NCBI GenBank assembly: GCA_030704615.1
Contig: CM060731.1
Location: forward strand, 21,204,001 to 21,268,000
Reading direction: 5' to 3'
Length of the DNA: 64,000 nt
Origin: Takakia lepidozioides
Taxonomy: Eukaryota; Streptophyta; Takakiopsida; Takakiales; Takakiaceae
The notes under the pieces are model-generated. The model saw nothing but the letters and a program-made list of their open reading frames with translations, did no database searches and had not been told where the DNA came from. A program made the position numbers and the translations under genes. Below are positions 26,175 to 39,116 of this stretch, piece by piece (position 1 is the stretch's first letter; every line of letters starts with the position of its first letter).

Positions 26175-28890
26175 ATGGGGGCATCTGTCTCATGCTTGGA
26201 TGAGGCCACCCAGCACAGACGATTTACAAGAATCAGGTGTCGGAAAAGGGGTTTTCGAATCAAGCGAAGAGTTCAAGCTCTTTGGAAGTTTGTGCGCAAG
26301 TTTCGGCTGGGCAATGGACTGCAGATGATATGGCTGCAACGACCTGGTGCGTACTCTAGTGTTTTCTTGCTTCCCTCTCTTCTCTGCTGGCATGAACTGG
26401 GAACTGATAGTCTTAACAGATGACAGGATGGCAATGGTGTACTGGAATATTTGCCAATACTGTTTGGTCATGTGCGGATGTAAGGTGGGATATTGGTCCA
26501 TATTATCAGTCGAATGTTGAATTTGACGCTTACAAGTCTGGACCACATATTTTGGGCTCTTGGAATGCTAACCTTGCAAGAGGACTGTCTAAGAATTGTG
26601 TGGCCCCATGTGTTCCTTTGGTCTTCCTTGGAAGCCTAGCAAACAGAGGACTGGTGGAGATTCCTATGCCATTGTTAGGACACCTGTGTTTCACTTGTCT
26701 CTTCAGCTTTGTAAGCTTGGGAGAAAATTACTGGGTTTCAAAAGCTCACATTTTTCATGGAATAGGGTCGTACTTTGCTGCAGCAACAAGACGCAAACAT
26801 TTAAAGCGAAGGCATCAGAGATTAGTCAACGCCCAAAATTGGGATTTCTCAGAGGGGGTATCCTCCATCTCTGAGATGCTCCAGCAAGATGATTGGAGTC
26901 TCATGCCTGGGCTACCTCCAGAACTAGCTATGAGGTGCTTGGCGATGGTTCCACGTGTCCACCATTGTCAAATGCGTTCCGTGTGCAAACTTTGGCGCCA
27001 TACAGTGGAGAGCCTGGAGTTTCTAGAGTTGAGAAAGCAGATGGGATTAACTGAGGATTGGCTTTATCTTCATGTGGGATCCTCTCCCCACTTGGATGAA
27101 ACGCAGGGAGGCTACAGATCTGGTCGATGGCAGCTTGTTGGGGGATTTAGTCTCTGGCATGCACTTGACCCCTTCAGGTATCTCATTGCACGACTTTAGG
27201 GTACAGTGTCTGTGGATGTACTACTTTTGTATATACCAGTATCTAATTGAACTTCTAAAGGAGATCCTGGTAGTTGGGATGTTGTTACACTGATGGTGAT
27301 CCTCATGCATTTATATCCACATGGCCTAGGCTGGAGGTTGCCCTTTGGAATCAACTCAGTTGCAAGGGTGGGGTACATCGGCTACCTACCAACTTGATTA
27401 GTGGATGGTACTATTTGAGTATGAGCAGACCTGCAGGATGAGATTTCTGCAGAGAACACATGAGCAACTGGGATCAGGACTACTTAGTAGAGTTTCAGTC
27501 ACATCCCCCGTAACACATGAACTCAACCCACTTAAAATAGGGCTACAGGAGCAGCTCTGGAAGCAGTACCTTCAGTATGATGTCCATGCCAGATGAGCTT
27601 ATACCTTGACTGGTTCAAATGCCACTACCAGTTCCAGGTTGGAACAATGCCCTCAAAACTTGTCATTGCCAACGGTTACCAGAACAGCAAATATATACAG
27701 TTTTCTCTTTGTGCTCTGTCCATAGTCCATATTAGGTCTAGGGTCACATGGCTTCGGGAACCGAACTACAACCCTCTCTTTCTTTCCCTGTCTCTCTGTC
27801 AATTTAGTCATAGCCTGTCCCCATTGCCTACCCAGGTACAGGTGGCATGCACTTCCTCCCATCCCGTATGACAGAAGTGTAACTGGAGGTCACGTAGTGC
27901 TGGGGGCAGCATCGGTGGTCCTCAATGGGGATCTTTACGTTCTTGGTGGGGCTCCATTTGGAATGCCAGCTCTCAGGTAAATAGGTCTTCCAGCCATCCT
28001 GCTCAGGTCCCTGTCTCTCTTTTGGCTTTTGAGTTTTTCTCCTTCCCCTCTTGTACACGGATGATAGAGTTGTGTGTACAAGCCCTGTAGGTCTTCTTGA
28101 AAAGACTATTTTTCTCTTGAGATGCTCATAAATGGTTTCCGACAAGTTCTAAGGTTGGACTCATGCTGGTGTTCTGTTCAGAGATATCTGGATTTATGTC
28201 CCCCGGCAAAATAAATGGAGGAGGGGAAAGCCAATGCTGATGCCAAGGTTTGGCTGCCTAGTGGGTGTGATTGAGAACAAGCTCTATGTTGTAGGTGGCT
28301 CAGGCATCTGCCATCTTACTGGTTACTCCTTTCCCTGTCTAGAAGTCTATGACCCAATAACTGACAGCTGGCAGTATGCTGCAAGTGCAAGGGGGAGGAT
28401 CACTGCCCACCCATGCAGCCCCTTGAAACATATAGCAGTGCTGGAGAACAGGCTGTGCGTCACTGGACCTCAGACCTTAACCCGTAGAGCAAATTCAGGG
28501 ATGTATGATCCGGAGTTGGATTCCTGGATGGAAATCAAGCCTGGGCTACAAAGTGGATGGGGTAGGCCAAGCGCGATGTTGGATGGAAAGCTCTACACTG
28601 TTGGATTTGGATGCTACCAGCAGTATTGGCCAGAGAAGGATATGTGGCAGCCAGTGAGCCAGAGTGCAACCCCTTTGGAATGGGACACTCGCATAGTGTC
28701 AGCAATGACTGCCAGCAATGGAAAAATCTATATGGTAGGCACAATGGGGCCAGCGTTGATTGTCATAATAGCACCTGTCGAAGATGGCCACGTGAGCCAA
28801 AGTGTGTGGTGGCATACCATGAAGCTGCCAAATGGGATTGATTTTCTTGGAGACCTGAATTGCTGCTCTTGCCAGATCATCAGCATCTGA
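26175..28890 (+). CDS. F-box/kelch-repeat protein, four exons (At1g22040-like)
   Basis: Likely SCF ubiquitin-ligase adaptor. Proposed exons: 26175-26346, 26784-27177, 27842-27976, 28182-28890; every junction has GT..AG and matching phase (1, 2, 2). Exon 1 starts MGASVSCLDE and is rich in Arg/Lys. Exon 2 has ATRRKHLKRRHQRLVNAQ, then the F-box LMPGLPPELAMRCLAMVPRV and VCKLWRHTVES, and LTEDWLYLHVG. Exon 3 reads WHALPPIPYDRSVTGG, VVLNGDLYVLGG. Exon 4 gives KLYVVGG, EVYDPITDSWQYAASARGRI, MYDPELDSWMEIKPGLQSGW and ends NCCSCQIISI. These blocks follow Arabidopsis At1g22040-type F-box/kelch proteins, which also start MGxxxS. A longer open frame starting at 26420 without exon 1 is an alternative start. 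No frameshift seen. Confidence 0.85.
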
Positions 28891-31491
28891 ATTTAACCAC
28901 TATCAAGTTTGAGAAATATATCCAGGTTTGTACGCACGCCCTCTTTCTTCCCTGTTAGCTTCTCCACCTCTCTCTGGGCTTGTTTAGACTAGAGACTGTT
29001 TACCCTTTTCACACTACATTGTGACCAACAGTGCATGTACTGCCAGATAGCGTCCCATCTGTGGAAGGTAGGCAGCTAGGATAGCAGTGTTGGAGTTAAT
29101 CTTTGTAATGTCAATGTGAGTCCTTCAATGCACAATTCGATTTCTGGAGCTGCATTGTTGTTGGCTGTCAGCAAGTTTTGGATGAGTTTCCATAGCCTAA
29201 TGGATGGAAACTCCATGATTGAACCTAGAAGGTTGGTATCATGTTGGCTAGCTTGTCCTCTAGGGAAAGTGGTCAATGAGAATCTCTCTCTCTTCATCCC
29301 AGTAGCTGTTTATAAAAAAAATCTTTCTTTTGGTTTTGTTTCAGCAGTTTTTTGTGTTGGTTTTTGTTTTCTGTCCGTGGGCCCTTTGGGCATTCCGCAG
29401 ACACAATGAACTCTTTCCTTCCATCACCAACAAACTTGGAGTTTGGCATGTGATAGGAGGCTGAGTACAGTTGTGGCTCTCACACGGACTATTTCACTGC
29501 CTCGTTGTGGTTGTTGGCAGGTTGCTCACAGTCGGCTATGACTGCATCTCCATCAGACAATTTGCACAGCAGAATATCAAGTGATGAGGCAATTAGCTTG
29601 AGACCGCGTAGGAAACACAAGAATCTGTCATCTAGTGCTGTTAGCTTATTTGTGGCTCACATGAAGTATCAACTTGCTCTACAGCTCCAGCGGTATTCCT
29701 TGGTTAGAGTTTTAAAGTTTTGCACCTTCAGCTGTCATAGAAGCTTACAACTTTGAAACCTTGGCTCTAATCTTTCATACCATGCATGGTCATCAGGAAT
29801 TCTTTTATTCATAGGGTGGTTTGTACATCCGCAGTGAGGTTTCAAGCGCACAGTTCCCTTCTTCCAGGATGCTGTTATGACTTTCACCGATGGCAGGTCT
29901 CTCTCACACCACAGTTGCTAGGCAGTACAAATTATGCAGCTGCCACTCTTATCAAGTAGCAGGGTCTATGGTCTTTCTGTATTTGCCTTGAAAGATGGAA
30001 TGGATCGATTAGTTTATGTTCAACTATTTGGTAGGCTGAAATTACCTGTTATGAAGGTATCCAAGCATCCATGGGGGTCGATTTAGGGGTTGTGCACCTC
30101 TACATGATTTTCGGCTGCAAAGATTATGCTAAGCAGTACAGATGTTGCACTTGCATACCAAGGAGTTAGCAACTTGGCAGAGACTCTCTAAGAATTTTTA
30201 ACTCCCTACAATTCCAGAAGGTGAGATAAGGCCCTTGATGCTTTGTAAGAAATTTTTAGTGCCAAACAGGCACTCTCTTGGGTTGCCACTCAATAATTTG
30301 CAGGGATGTGGAAAATGTACTGCCCATCCTGACATCCTTCTCTCTTTTGCCTGATGGCAGACACACATTAGCTTGATGTCTTACAATGTTAGGGAAAATA
30401 ATCAAGAGCCCAAAAGTGTTGCCCTGAGTTGTTGCAGTGACAGCAATTGAATGACATTCTGTCAATCACAATTCTTCAAGGAATCTAAAATCTGAAGACA
30501 CTTTTTGACAGACTAAATGTTTTTCACAGGTTGTTCTGGATCCAACATAAGCATATACACAAAAGAGGAGAAAGCTATAGACCGCATCTTGCAATTTGAT
30601 GTGTGGAACCACCAGACATCCCACAAGACTAATTGCCTTGACATCTCTCATCAGGAATCTTACCCATGCTGATACCCACTGCTGCCACACCACATGTATG
30701 CCAGAACTGCATTAGACTGCTATATGGAACGGGGTGACATCACCGGATTGACATAGCAGAATCGAAACCCTGTATCTTGTGGCTACCATCACCATCACCT
30801 TATCAGCGGACTACCCGTCAATACACAGCAACCATCAGCAATTTAAAATCTCTGTTAGTGAGTCCAGGGTGCGAGGGGGTTGGAGGAATAACGCATTGCA
30901 CTCAAACTTGGAAAACGGCTCTACCCAGAATCTGCAGATGGCTTCAATTGCCATGGCACAGTAAACTTGCACCTTGCCTTGCACAACGGTGTGATTGCAA
31001 CCTGACTTGCACAACAGTGTCCGTGCAACGAACAAGTCTGCCGAAATAGTCAACGTCTTGGTCGCCAATGGGAGCAAACCAAAGTTCATGATGAGGGTTT
31101 GAAAATTGTTCGCAGGCAAGCTCACAGAACACCAAACCTCTCAAAATGGAAGGTGCCTGATGGAGAACCACAGAGAGAAGGTATGAATGACCACATGCAT
31201 GAGAATAGAATTTCCCAAGAACGCCAAAATCAATTCTGCTTCAATCTAACAAGATGAAAAAGCAGTTCTCTTGCACACAAACCAGAAAAATACCACCAAT
31301 ATGGAAGAATGTTTCACACAATATTACAATTTTTTTCTATCCCACTTCAAATCCTTAGCTGTTGTTGGAAGGATCCAAGCCGAGCACCATAACTATGCTT
31401 ACATCTCACCTGAACTTGCAGATCTTCTGTGGGTGCGTGGGGGTGAAAGAGACATTGGTGAGGGAAGGATCGTATAATGGAGGCAAGCAGA
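28891..31491. other. Intergenic between two F-box genes
   Basis: Convergent 3' flanks of the plus-strand gene ending at 28890 and the minus-strand gene ending at 31492. Only short frames without recognisable motifs; AT content is moderate. No RNA gene or element supported. Confidence 0.45.
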
Positions 31492-32760
31492 CTACGCACA
31501 AGCAGTCAAGCTGGGCTGGAAACAATATCCAGCATGTACTCCAGGATACTCCCCCTCATTCACAGTCAAGGGACAATTCTCCACCCATTGCCAAGAGCTT
31601 TGAAGGGTATTGAACACCAACACTCGCACTCCTGTGGAGCATGTGACAAAGACATTGCCATCCACTCCTACACAACTATATCCACACAGGCCACGTTCCC
31701 TCATAAATTCCTTGAACAATCTCTCGGGCAGTTTCGAGAGCTCTGTCCACGTTTTGGAGATGGGGTCCAACTTGAAAACATGAAGACTGGTGGTAGTAGA
31801 ATGGCCTCGAATGTCTGTGCACACATGTGCCACCATTGCGACGAATTCCCCACACTCCACTACATGCCCATTTACATAACCTGCAGGAAGCTTGTCTTCA
31901 ATTTCCAACCATCCGCCATTGCCTTCCACGTCATACGATACTAGACCAAACCTGTGAGGAGCCTGATCCTGCACAGCTACAATGTACAGTAATCCCTGAC
32001 AAACTGTCCTCCGGAACATTAGAACCTCGACATGTGAAGGGTACCCTGCCTTGATTTTCCATGATTCAGACACTGAATCGTAGACCTGGGTGTGTGGACT
32101 TCCTGCTGCAATTATCTTGTAACCTTCCTTGTGCACAATCATGGCGCTCGCTGTCTGAAATTCTTTGCCTGTATGAGCAAGCCGGGGTATCTCTCTCCAC
32201 CTACCTGTGAAGGGATTGCAGACATGGAAAACCCAGGTGCGGTTATCGAGTACAAGAAGAAGCCCTCCCGCACCCTGCCGAATCGTCTTTACGCGCGCTG
32301 GAAGAAAAGAGAGAGATGGCAAGCTCTGCCATTTCCCTGAACCAGGATAGTAGGCTGAGCACTCAAGGTTCTCTCGATAGGAAGGGAACATCAGAAAGAA
32401 AGATCCGTGCTGACCAAGACCTGCACGAGCTAATTCAGCCCTAAGCTCCAGAAAGTCTGGAGTGAAGACAAGAGAGTTCCACCTTTTGCACACAGCCCGA
32501 GATCTGAATAGGCTATGGACTGGGAGGCAGGCAAGGACCCTATCCAACAACTCCTCGGGAAGGGTACCCCACAGTCGGACATCCATATCTGATCCCCACT
32601 TTCGAGCGGCACGGAAGTTCCCCATCCGAGTGTGACTAGCCACCCTATCCTCGAGCAGATTCTTGGTCTCCAGACAATCCGTACTGTTCCTGGCCTCTGG
32701 ATCTTCAAGAGTGCATAGGCATTCTTTCAATTCGCCCACTGCGATTACCATTGCATTCAC
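31492..32760 (-). CDS. F-box/kelch-type protein, single exon, intact
   Basis: A 422-codon frame. Residues 1-58 are a variable leader; the F-box follows at about 59-105 (VRLWGTLPEELLDRVLACLP, then SLFRSRAVCKRWNSLVFTPD). The rest shows kelch-like propeller strands: CSAYYPGSGKWQSLPSLSFL, WVFHVCNPFTGRWREIPRLA, QVYDSVSESWKIKAGYP, VFKLDPISKTWTELSKLPER and the terminal VFNTLQSSWQWVENCP and GYCFQPSLTA, which resembles the end of Arabidopsis HAWAIIAN SKIRT and At5g15710. Expected role: substrate recognition in an SCF E3 ligase. Length and architecture are normal for the group. Met at internal residue 46 or 59 are possible alternative starts. A CT-rich promoter tract lies near 33530-33548. Confidence 0.9.
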   Translation of the reverse strand: MNAMVIAVGELKECLCTLEDPEARNSTDCLETKNLLEDRVASHTRMGNFRAARKWGSDMDVRLWGTLPEELLDRVLACLPVHSLFRSRAVCKRWNSLVFTPDFLELRAELARAGLGQHGSFFLMFPSYRENLECSAYYPGSGKWQSLPSLSFLPARVKTIRQGAGGLLLVLDNRTWVFHVCNPFTGRWREIPRLAHTGKEFQTASAMIVHKEGYKIIAAGSPHTQVYDSVSESWKIKAGYPSHVEVLMFRRTVCQGLLYIVAVQDQAPHRFGLVSYDVEGNGGWLEIEDKLPAGYVNGHVVECGEFVAMVAHVCTDIRGHSTTTSLHVFKLDPISKTWTELSKLPERLFKEFMRERGLCGYSCVGVDGNVFVTCSTGVRVLVFNTLQSSWQWVENCPLTVNEGEYPGVHAGYCFQPSLTACA

Positions 32761-34429
32761 AGCAGAAGGTCAAGAACAGTGAAACAGTGTGTAATCTAAT
32801 CACAATTCACGCCGGACTAGAAGCCCAGTGTTGCGTCCAGCAAGAACATGTATGTCAAACAAGGACCCCGCACGAACAAATCTCATGTTTTGCCAGCATT
32901 CTGTCATGATAGTGTCCACAATTACTGGCACCACCATTCCTGGCAGCCATCAAACTCGACAGATCACCACCTGTTATGGGAGAATCTTGTTCACTACACA
33001 GTACATATCTCGAGCTAGTACTCCACCTCCTCAAATCGAACTCAGCAAGCAACATTTCGAAAGAAAGAATCGACAATAAGCTAATCCGAAACAAGGCCCA
33101 GAAACTGTCAGAAGCAGTACCCAATCAGCTGTAAACCGAAACCAAGACTGATCTGCACAGCACCTTACTTCAGCAGCAAAAACTTAAAAGAACCCACCAA
33201 GACCCACAGCTCTCATAACAAACCCATCTGTACAATTCGAGTCCTCGAGTCCTTGAAGACTTCCCTCAAGATTTCCGGAGCCACTCCTTCCCCAAGACAA
33301 GAGTCGAATCCACCACAAGTAGAGAGCTGTATGGCACTAACTTAGCTATGGCGGCAATTCATGTGGTTGGTTTGCTTGATTCTCACAGACCCAACACCCC
33401 TCCTTCCATAAAAGCCTGACGTCTAACCAACTGTGGACGTGCAATCTCTTCTGTTACACGTGTGTGGGCGGCGCTGCAGGCAGCTCGTCATCGCTGCTCG
33501 CTGGCCGTTACAAGTTCCAACTTTCGCTCTACTCTCTCTCTCTCCCTCCGAGGCTACCAAACAAGGGGTCTAAAATTGCCCTTCTTTGAGACCTACAGTA
33601 GGTTTTTTTTTGCAAAAAGGGCAAAGAGGAAAAAATAACCTCTCTTGACATGCCATGGGTAGTTTTAGGAATAAAACACATAACTTTCATCTTTCAGGGT
33701 AAGAGAATCATCCTTTGTTTGTGATGCCAAGTACTGGAGAAAGGAAAAGGTACAACAGTATCAAACTGATTTTGGCACTTGGAAGTTGGCTCTTTTTTTC
33801 TTTTCTTTTCTTTTCTTTTTGTTGCAGGAAAGGGAAAGGAAGCCCTTGATGATAGCAGAGACTTTGCATCATGTTGATGTGAATGGTCCCTTACACCCTC
33901 TCAAGATTCTTATTGGTCCCAAGGCATTGATGTTGTCGTGCTGAGATATGCGAATTAGGAATTTTTTTATTTTGTTTTAAAAACCACAATTTATACAGAA
34001 ATTTAATGAGGAATCTCTCAGGAAAAAGAAAACAGCAGAATAATTTCGCAGAGTTGCATAGGATGTGGTCCAATTTTTCAATATAATCGAAGTTGAACAA
34101 AAAACAGAATTTATATATATATATATATCTTGAAGTTGAACAACGGACCCAATGACTCCATGTAATATAATGACTCGGTGTAATATAAAGAAAGCAACTG
34201 ATAGTGCATTGAGTACCACCCATGTGATTATGGGTTCAAATCTTAGCTAGTATTGCGGTAGATATTTTGTTTGGCCCTCAATGCTTCGCAAGATATGATG
34301 TGATATTATACGACATGATAAGCAAGCCTAAGTAAGAGCATCTCCCCTTTTGGGCCTAGCTGTTCGAGGCTTGTTCTAAAGAAGACTATGCATTCAAGTT
34401 AGCGTCAAAAATTGCTAAGTATAGGGGAA
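32761..34429. other. F-box gene promoter region and AT-rich intergenic DNA
   Basis: 33520-33550 is a CT-rich tract typical of plant promoters. 33862-33920 is the second copy of the dispersed repeat at 8880. 33790-33820 holds TTTTC repeats and 34109-34129 a TA dinucleotide run. No gene recognised. Confidence 0.45.
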
Positions 34430-34915
34430 TGTCATGCACCTCACTTCGGTAAGCTCCCCTTCAAGTTATAGTTACTCGCTTTGATGCGTGCGCCTAACTC
34501 CCAAACTGGCCGCCGGGCCAACTCGGAGCTTCGGCTGCTCACCGGGACATAACGGTTCTCCTTTACTCCTCCACTAGACCCTCGCTCAATTTGGGCCTAG
34601 TGGAAAATTCCCTTTGGTTGTTGGCAGTCCGGAACAGCTCCCCACACCTTGGTCGCTTTCCGGCTCGCACGCTTACTCATTAGTTTTTGGTCACCAACGG
34701 GCTTGCACCGTTCTCGGGGTTACTACGCCCTATATATTTTTCTGTGACTGTCCGCGGGGGTTTCACAAACAACCCAGTCATTTTATGGCGAACCACCACG
34801 AAAACCCTCGATTTCCGGTGATGAGTCGCGGTGAGTCTTGGCCCACCCACCACGGCCCCATTGGACCATGATGAGTCCCAAGACTCCCCACGACTCCTAC
34901 CACAAGGTCTCCGCC
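34430..34915 (-). repeat. LTR fragment (chromovirus-type), partial copy 1
   Basis: Starts TGTCATGCACCTCACTTCGG and runs collinear with 34916 onward and with 39780 onward for about 480 bp, then breaks off at AAGGTCTCCGCC and the next copy begins. Treated as the terminal part of the LTR seen at 39780-41376 (same orientation). A CTATATAT box in plus orientation sits at about 34729. Confidence 0.7.
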
Positions 34916-36200
34916 TGTCGCGCACCTCAGTTCGGTAAGCTCCCCTTCAAGTCATAGTTATTAGCTTTGATGCGCGCGCCTAACTCCCAAACTGGCCGCC
35001 GGGCCAACTCGGAGCTTCGGCTGATCACCGGGACATACTGGTCCCTCTTTGTTCCCCCACAAGACCCTCGCTCACTTTGGGCCTAGTGGAAATTCCCTTT
35101 GGTTGTTGGCAGTCCAGAACAGCTCCCCACACCTTGGTTGCTTTCCGGCTCGCACGCTTACTCACTAGTTTTTGGTCACCAACGGGCTTGCACCGTGCTC
35201 GGGGTTACTACTCCCTATATATACTTCTGTGACTATCCGCGGGGGTTTCACAAACAACACCATCCTTTTATGGCGAACCACCACGAAGACCCTCGATTCT
35301 CGGTGATGAGTCGCGGTGAGTCTTGACCCACCCACCATGGCCCAAATGGACCGTGATGAGTCCCAAGACTCCCCACGACTCCCACCACAAGGTCTCCGCC
35401 CTATGGTGAGTCTTATGTCACCCCCACTAAGACCCACTAAGCTACCACCACCCCTCGTGGAACCACCCCCACCGCAGCCCGGTGTGCGGGGCTCCACCTA
35501 GTGAGCGCCTTCACCTCTTTGAGTGCCCCCGTACCTATTGTTGCCACTGCCCCCACCACAGGGGCAGCCCCTCTTGTGTCCCGACCCCCCCGCCCTCAAG
35601 GCAAAGGGCCGCGACACACACCCCTACGAACAGGGAGTCGATGTCCTCATCGACTTGTCCATTTTGTAGAAACTAACATCCAAGTTGTGGCATCCCACAT
35701 CAAGGAGTTTGTTTCCGTACCATGGCGTCCCATGGTAAAGAACTAAACCCCCACTTGACTCTACTCTCCACTCTAAGGGTGGAGCCTCTTAAGCTCCACC
35801 CAGCGCACTCTTCTTGGCCCACTTCAAGGCCAAGGAACGATCATCCCCAAGGATCGAATCGTCTTACTGCAACAACATTGCTTGCGATCGCTCATGATGC
35901 CGCTTTTTGGCATCACCTTGAGCAAGGGTTCACCTTGAACCATTTTATCCTTAGGAATCCAATTCTTTATCAGTACAAGTTCTTCATGCATATGAGTGTA
36001 AACATTCACTTTCCATTCCTCGGATTAACGCGGAAGCTACGTGCTTCCGTTCACGTACTATAATCGTGTAACCTCGGGATGGAGTCGTAGTGCGGCTTCG
36101 GTGTGTTCCTGTACCTCAAGCCAGCATTCAAAGGCGGACCCAATTGTAGTGATTGGGGCGCGCGGTTGGTTCAAGGTTATCTTCCTCCCTTGGCTATACT
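34916..36200 (-). repeat. LTR fragment (chromovirus-type), copy 2, with an internally inverted segment
   Basis: 34916-35945 matches 39780-40865 in the same orientation. The following segment 36025-36190 (ACGTGCTTCCGTTCACGTAC, GTAGTGATTGGGGCGCGCGG) matches 40873-41038 in the opposite orientation, so the distal part of this LTR has been inverted. No adjacent pol sequence; a rearranged solo-LTR pair is likely. Confidence 0.7.
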
Positions 36201-38297
36201 AGAAGTCTCCGCTACCATATAACCATATGGTAAGCACGTCTGAAAAGTTGTTCTTGGTGTAAGTTTGACTGGATGATTTTTAGGCAGATATGCATTTCAA
36301 TGCATTTTAGGTTTATGCTCCTTTGATTTAAACCTATTGAATGCCCATTTTTCATCCTGGTCTGATATCATCCATACCGGATGGTGGATGAAATCGCGGG
36401 AGGTTTTCCTTAAGTGTCTCTCCGCCCTAGACACAGCACGATATCGTGCGTGTTTTTTTCTCTGGAAGAGGGTGATGGCGGACGAATGCTTGATGGCGGC
36501 TGAATGCTCGAGCAACAAGATCTGAGCGGGTGTGTTCTTGTTTTTGGAACGCGCGATGACGGCAGGCACTTTCATCTCCCGCGATGGCAAATAACATACT
36601 GTTGTGTTTGCCTACGTTTTTCCTCATTGATGAAGCAGCGGCGGTTATGGAGGTGGGGAAGCGGCCTGTATTATCAAGATACAACCTATCCTCAACTCTC
36701 CTCCCGTTGCATTCTGTTGTGTTGGTTCAAATTCAGATGATGAACACCGCAGCGTCCTACGCCACAAAAGATTGAGGTTCTTTGTGGTGTCACATCTATG
36801 CTTTCTTCTGCTGGTTCTGTGATCTCTGCATGCTTTATGGCTCATACCTGACATGGATAGCAACTGTGAAATCCTGTAATTCACCTCGCGCATCCTCATT
36901 AACGCACAAAACATTTTTTGTGTTTGTTTTTGGGACAGGCGCAGGTGAGGGATTTCACTTGGCATGAACTCTTTGGCTTGCAGATGATCTGGTTACTGCA
37001 GGAGGGATAAGATATGTTGCAAGCTGCCGTTGTTGCAATTTTCTGCTTCAAGGGGGATATGCCTTAAACCTTTACTTTGATTTCTGGTTCTTGGTAACCA
37101 AATCTGTTAAATCAGGGAAGTAAATGGGCTAGGCCTCCTAGAAATCAGACCTTATTGTGAAGGTTCGGGCTGGTTGTGATGACGAGGGTTTGGTGGTGCA
37201 AGTGTGATATTAGATGCATTTTTCCAGACTTGTTTTCTGGCCTTTTGGAGAGTCAGACAGTGTTGTTTATGCCTCACCAGTTTAGAATGTATTAAGTAAG
37301 GCATTGGGTAAGCCTTTTTAAGAACACATACATTCTTTCAGGCTCCCCCGTGGAGATTATAACCTGATTACAGACTGGTATTTTTGAGGATCTCTCTAAA
37401 ACTTGGCAATATTTTGGATAAGGCCCTGGGATACATACCCTAGCCCTGCATCTACTTATGGAAATACAATCAGTTCAGCTTGTGCTTTTAGGAACATACA
37501 AGTCCTTTAAAGCTGTAATAGGGAATTGTTTTCATCAAAGCTCTCACTCTTAGGCCTGCTGGAATGGTTTTCTCAAAGACCTGTTGAGCTTACAACATAC
37601 TTGTTTAAGCTATTTGAACCCTGGAATTACCAAGCCAGTATTTTTGAAGGGCTTTTTTTATTACAAACTGTATTCTTAAGCTCCTCCTAGAGATTGGGAA
37701 TGTGACATGGTAATGACTTACAGGTTTTTGTATGATCATCACAGCATTTGCCCTCTGTTTGGTTGTTGTAAGCCACTGGAACACTTACAGCTCTTATTTG
37801 AAACTCAGTATGTTTTAAATAAAGTGGTTCAGACTTTGATTGATTGACTGTATACAAACGTGCATATATTCTTCAGAACCCTACAGGCTCATGCTATGTG
37901 TTTGTTTTTTTAAAAGACCCCACCCTCCCACCCTATGATTTCAAGAACTTTGAAATCCAGTCTCTTTTATTTAAGATGAACTATTTATGGAGGGGAAGTG
38001 TTAACATGATGATATAAGGATACCTTGTAATTTAAGGATCTTTTTTCTAGGATTGTACATGTAAGGAGATGTTTGACAAAGCCTTGTAATGAGGCTGCTA
38101 TGTCATTTTTCTTGACAATGACTTTTACTAAGTCTTGTCTATATCTTGACATGACTTGAATATCTTCCCTCTCTTTTAAGCTCCCGACGAGATGAGTTTA
38201 AGGTCAGATGGTGGGGTCAGCTGCAGCATATGTCCAACACGAGATATCCTAAGTTAATCGACTTTATATCTTGGAAACAGGACCGCCCACTGAGGTT
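36201..38297. other. AT-rich DNA, no gene recognised
   Basis: Only short frames. Repeated phrases such as CCTTTTTAAGAACACATACAT and GGAACATACAAGTCC suggest old non-coding repeats, with no domain recognised. Confidence 0.35.
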
Positions 38298-38350
38298 TGC
38301 TATTTCATGAGCATGAGCGGCATGAGCGGAGTAGTAAGACAATTGGTTTT
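38298..38350. repeat. Terminus of the SWIM-transposase element family, CATGAGC-rich
   Basis: TGCTATTTCATGAGC is identical to 52805-52819, followed in both places by clustered CATGAGC/CATGAGCGG words (subterminal repeats) ending near AGCGGA. Taken as the outer end of the element whose array (38520-38965) and transposase C-terminus (39117-39700) follow. The exact border and target duplication are not fixed. Confidence 0.6.
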
Positions 38351-38524
38351 CATGAGCATAAGTACAAATTTCGAAAATAAAAAACAATAAAAAAACAATA
38401 ATTTAATGCAATGTGTCAGGAAAAACAAATATATTATTCGGCCCCTTGAAGGGAAAATTGCAGTTTTGACAGTTGTGCTCATGATATTTCGTCTTCCGCT
38501 CATGCCAATTCCCAGCGACATGTG

Positions 38525-38965
38525 CAAATATGGCGCCGAATTTCACGGTAATAGGGTCCGTAACCTGAAAAAACGGCGACGTATTTCGCGGTAATAGGTC
38601 TCTTTGGCGAAAAATGGTGCCGAATTCCGCGGCTATAGGTCCCCTCATGACAGGTAATTCGGCGCCATTTTTCCAGTGCATGTTCGGACTTAGCCAGTTT
38701 TCGGCGCAAAATAGGGAAATTCGGCGCCATTTTTCCAGACACTGTACCAGTGCATGTTGGGACTTAGCCAGTTTTTGGCCCAAAAAAAAGAAATTCGGCG
38801 CCATTTTTCCAGACACGGTACCAGTGCATGTTGGGACTTAGCCAGTTTTCGGCCCAAAAAAGAGAAATTCGGCGCCATTTTCCCAGACACAGGTACCAGT
38901 GCATGTTGGGACTTAGCCAGTTTTCGGCCCCAAAAAGAGAAATTCGGAGCCATTTTTCCAGAAAT
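38525..38965. repeat. Tandem array of ~74-bp units with GGCGCC motif
   Basis: AAATTCGGCGCCATTTTTCC begins at about 38717, 38791, 38865 and 38940, a period of 74-75 bp, each followed by CCAGTGCATGTTGGGACTTA and GCCAGTTTTCGGCCC. Less regular copies start at 38525. The GGCGCC half-palindrome and the GGGACTTAGCCA phrase are shared with the array at 55385-56230. Frames across it on both strands are artefacts of the repeat. Confidence 0.9.
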
Positions 38966-39116
38966 GGCCCCACAACTGCTTCTGTTGGATCTCAGTTTGA
39001 ATGGAATATTGCCTCATTCCAGGAGTTTTGGGGTGCATTTCATTACACTGCAAAAAAAAGTCTGATACAGCAAAATGCAATTGAAAATATCCATATGGAG
39101 GATTCTCTTTGCCCCA

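Noticed and set aside
34800-34910. GATGAGTC-rich sequence (GTGATGAGTCGCGG, CATGATGAGTCCCAAG) resembling a hammerhead ribozyme of plant retrozymes, also at 35300 and 40165-40240
   Set aside because: The core needs CTGATGA and a GAAA after stem II; here the base before TGATGA is G or A and no GAAA follows at the right spacing.
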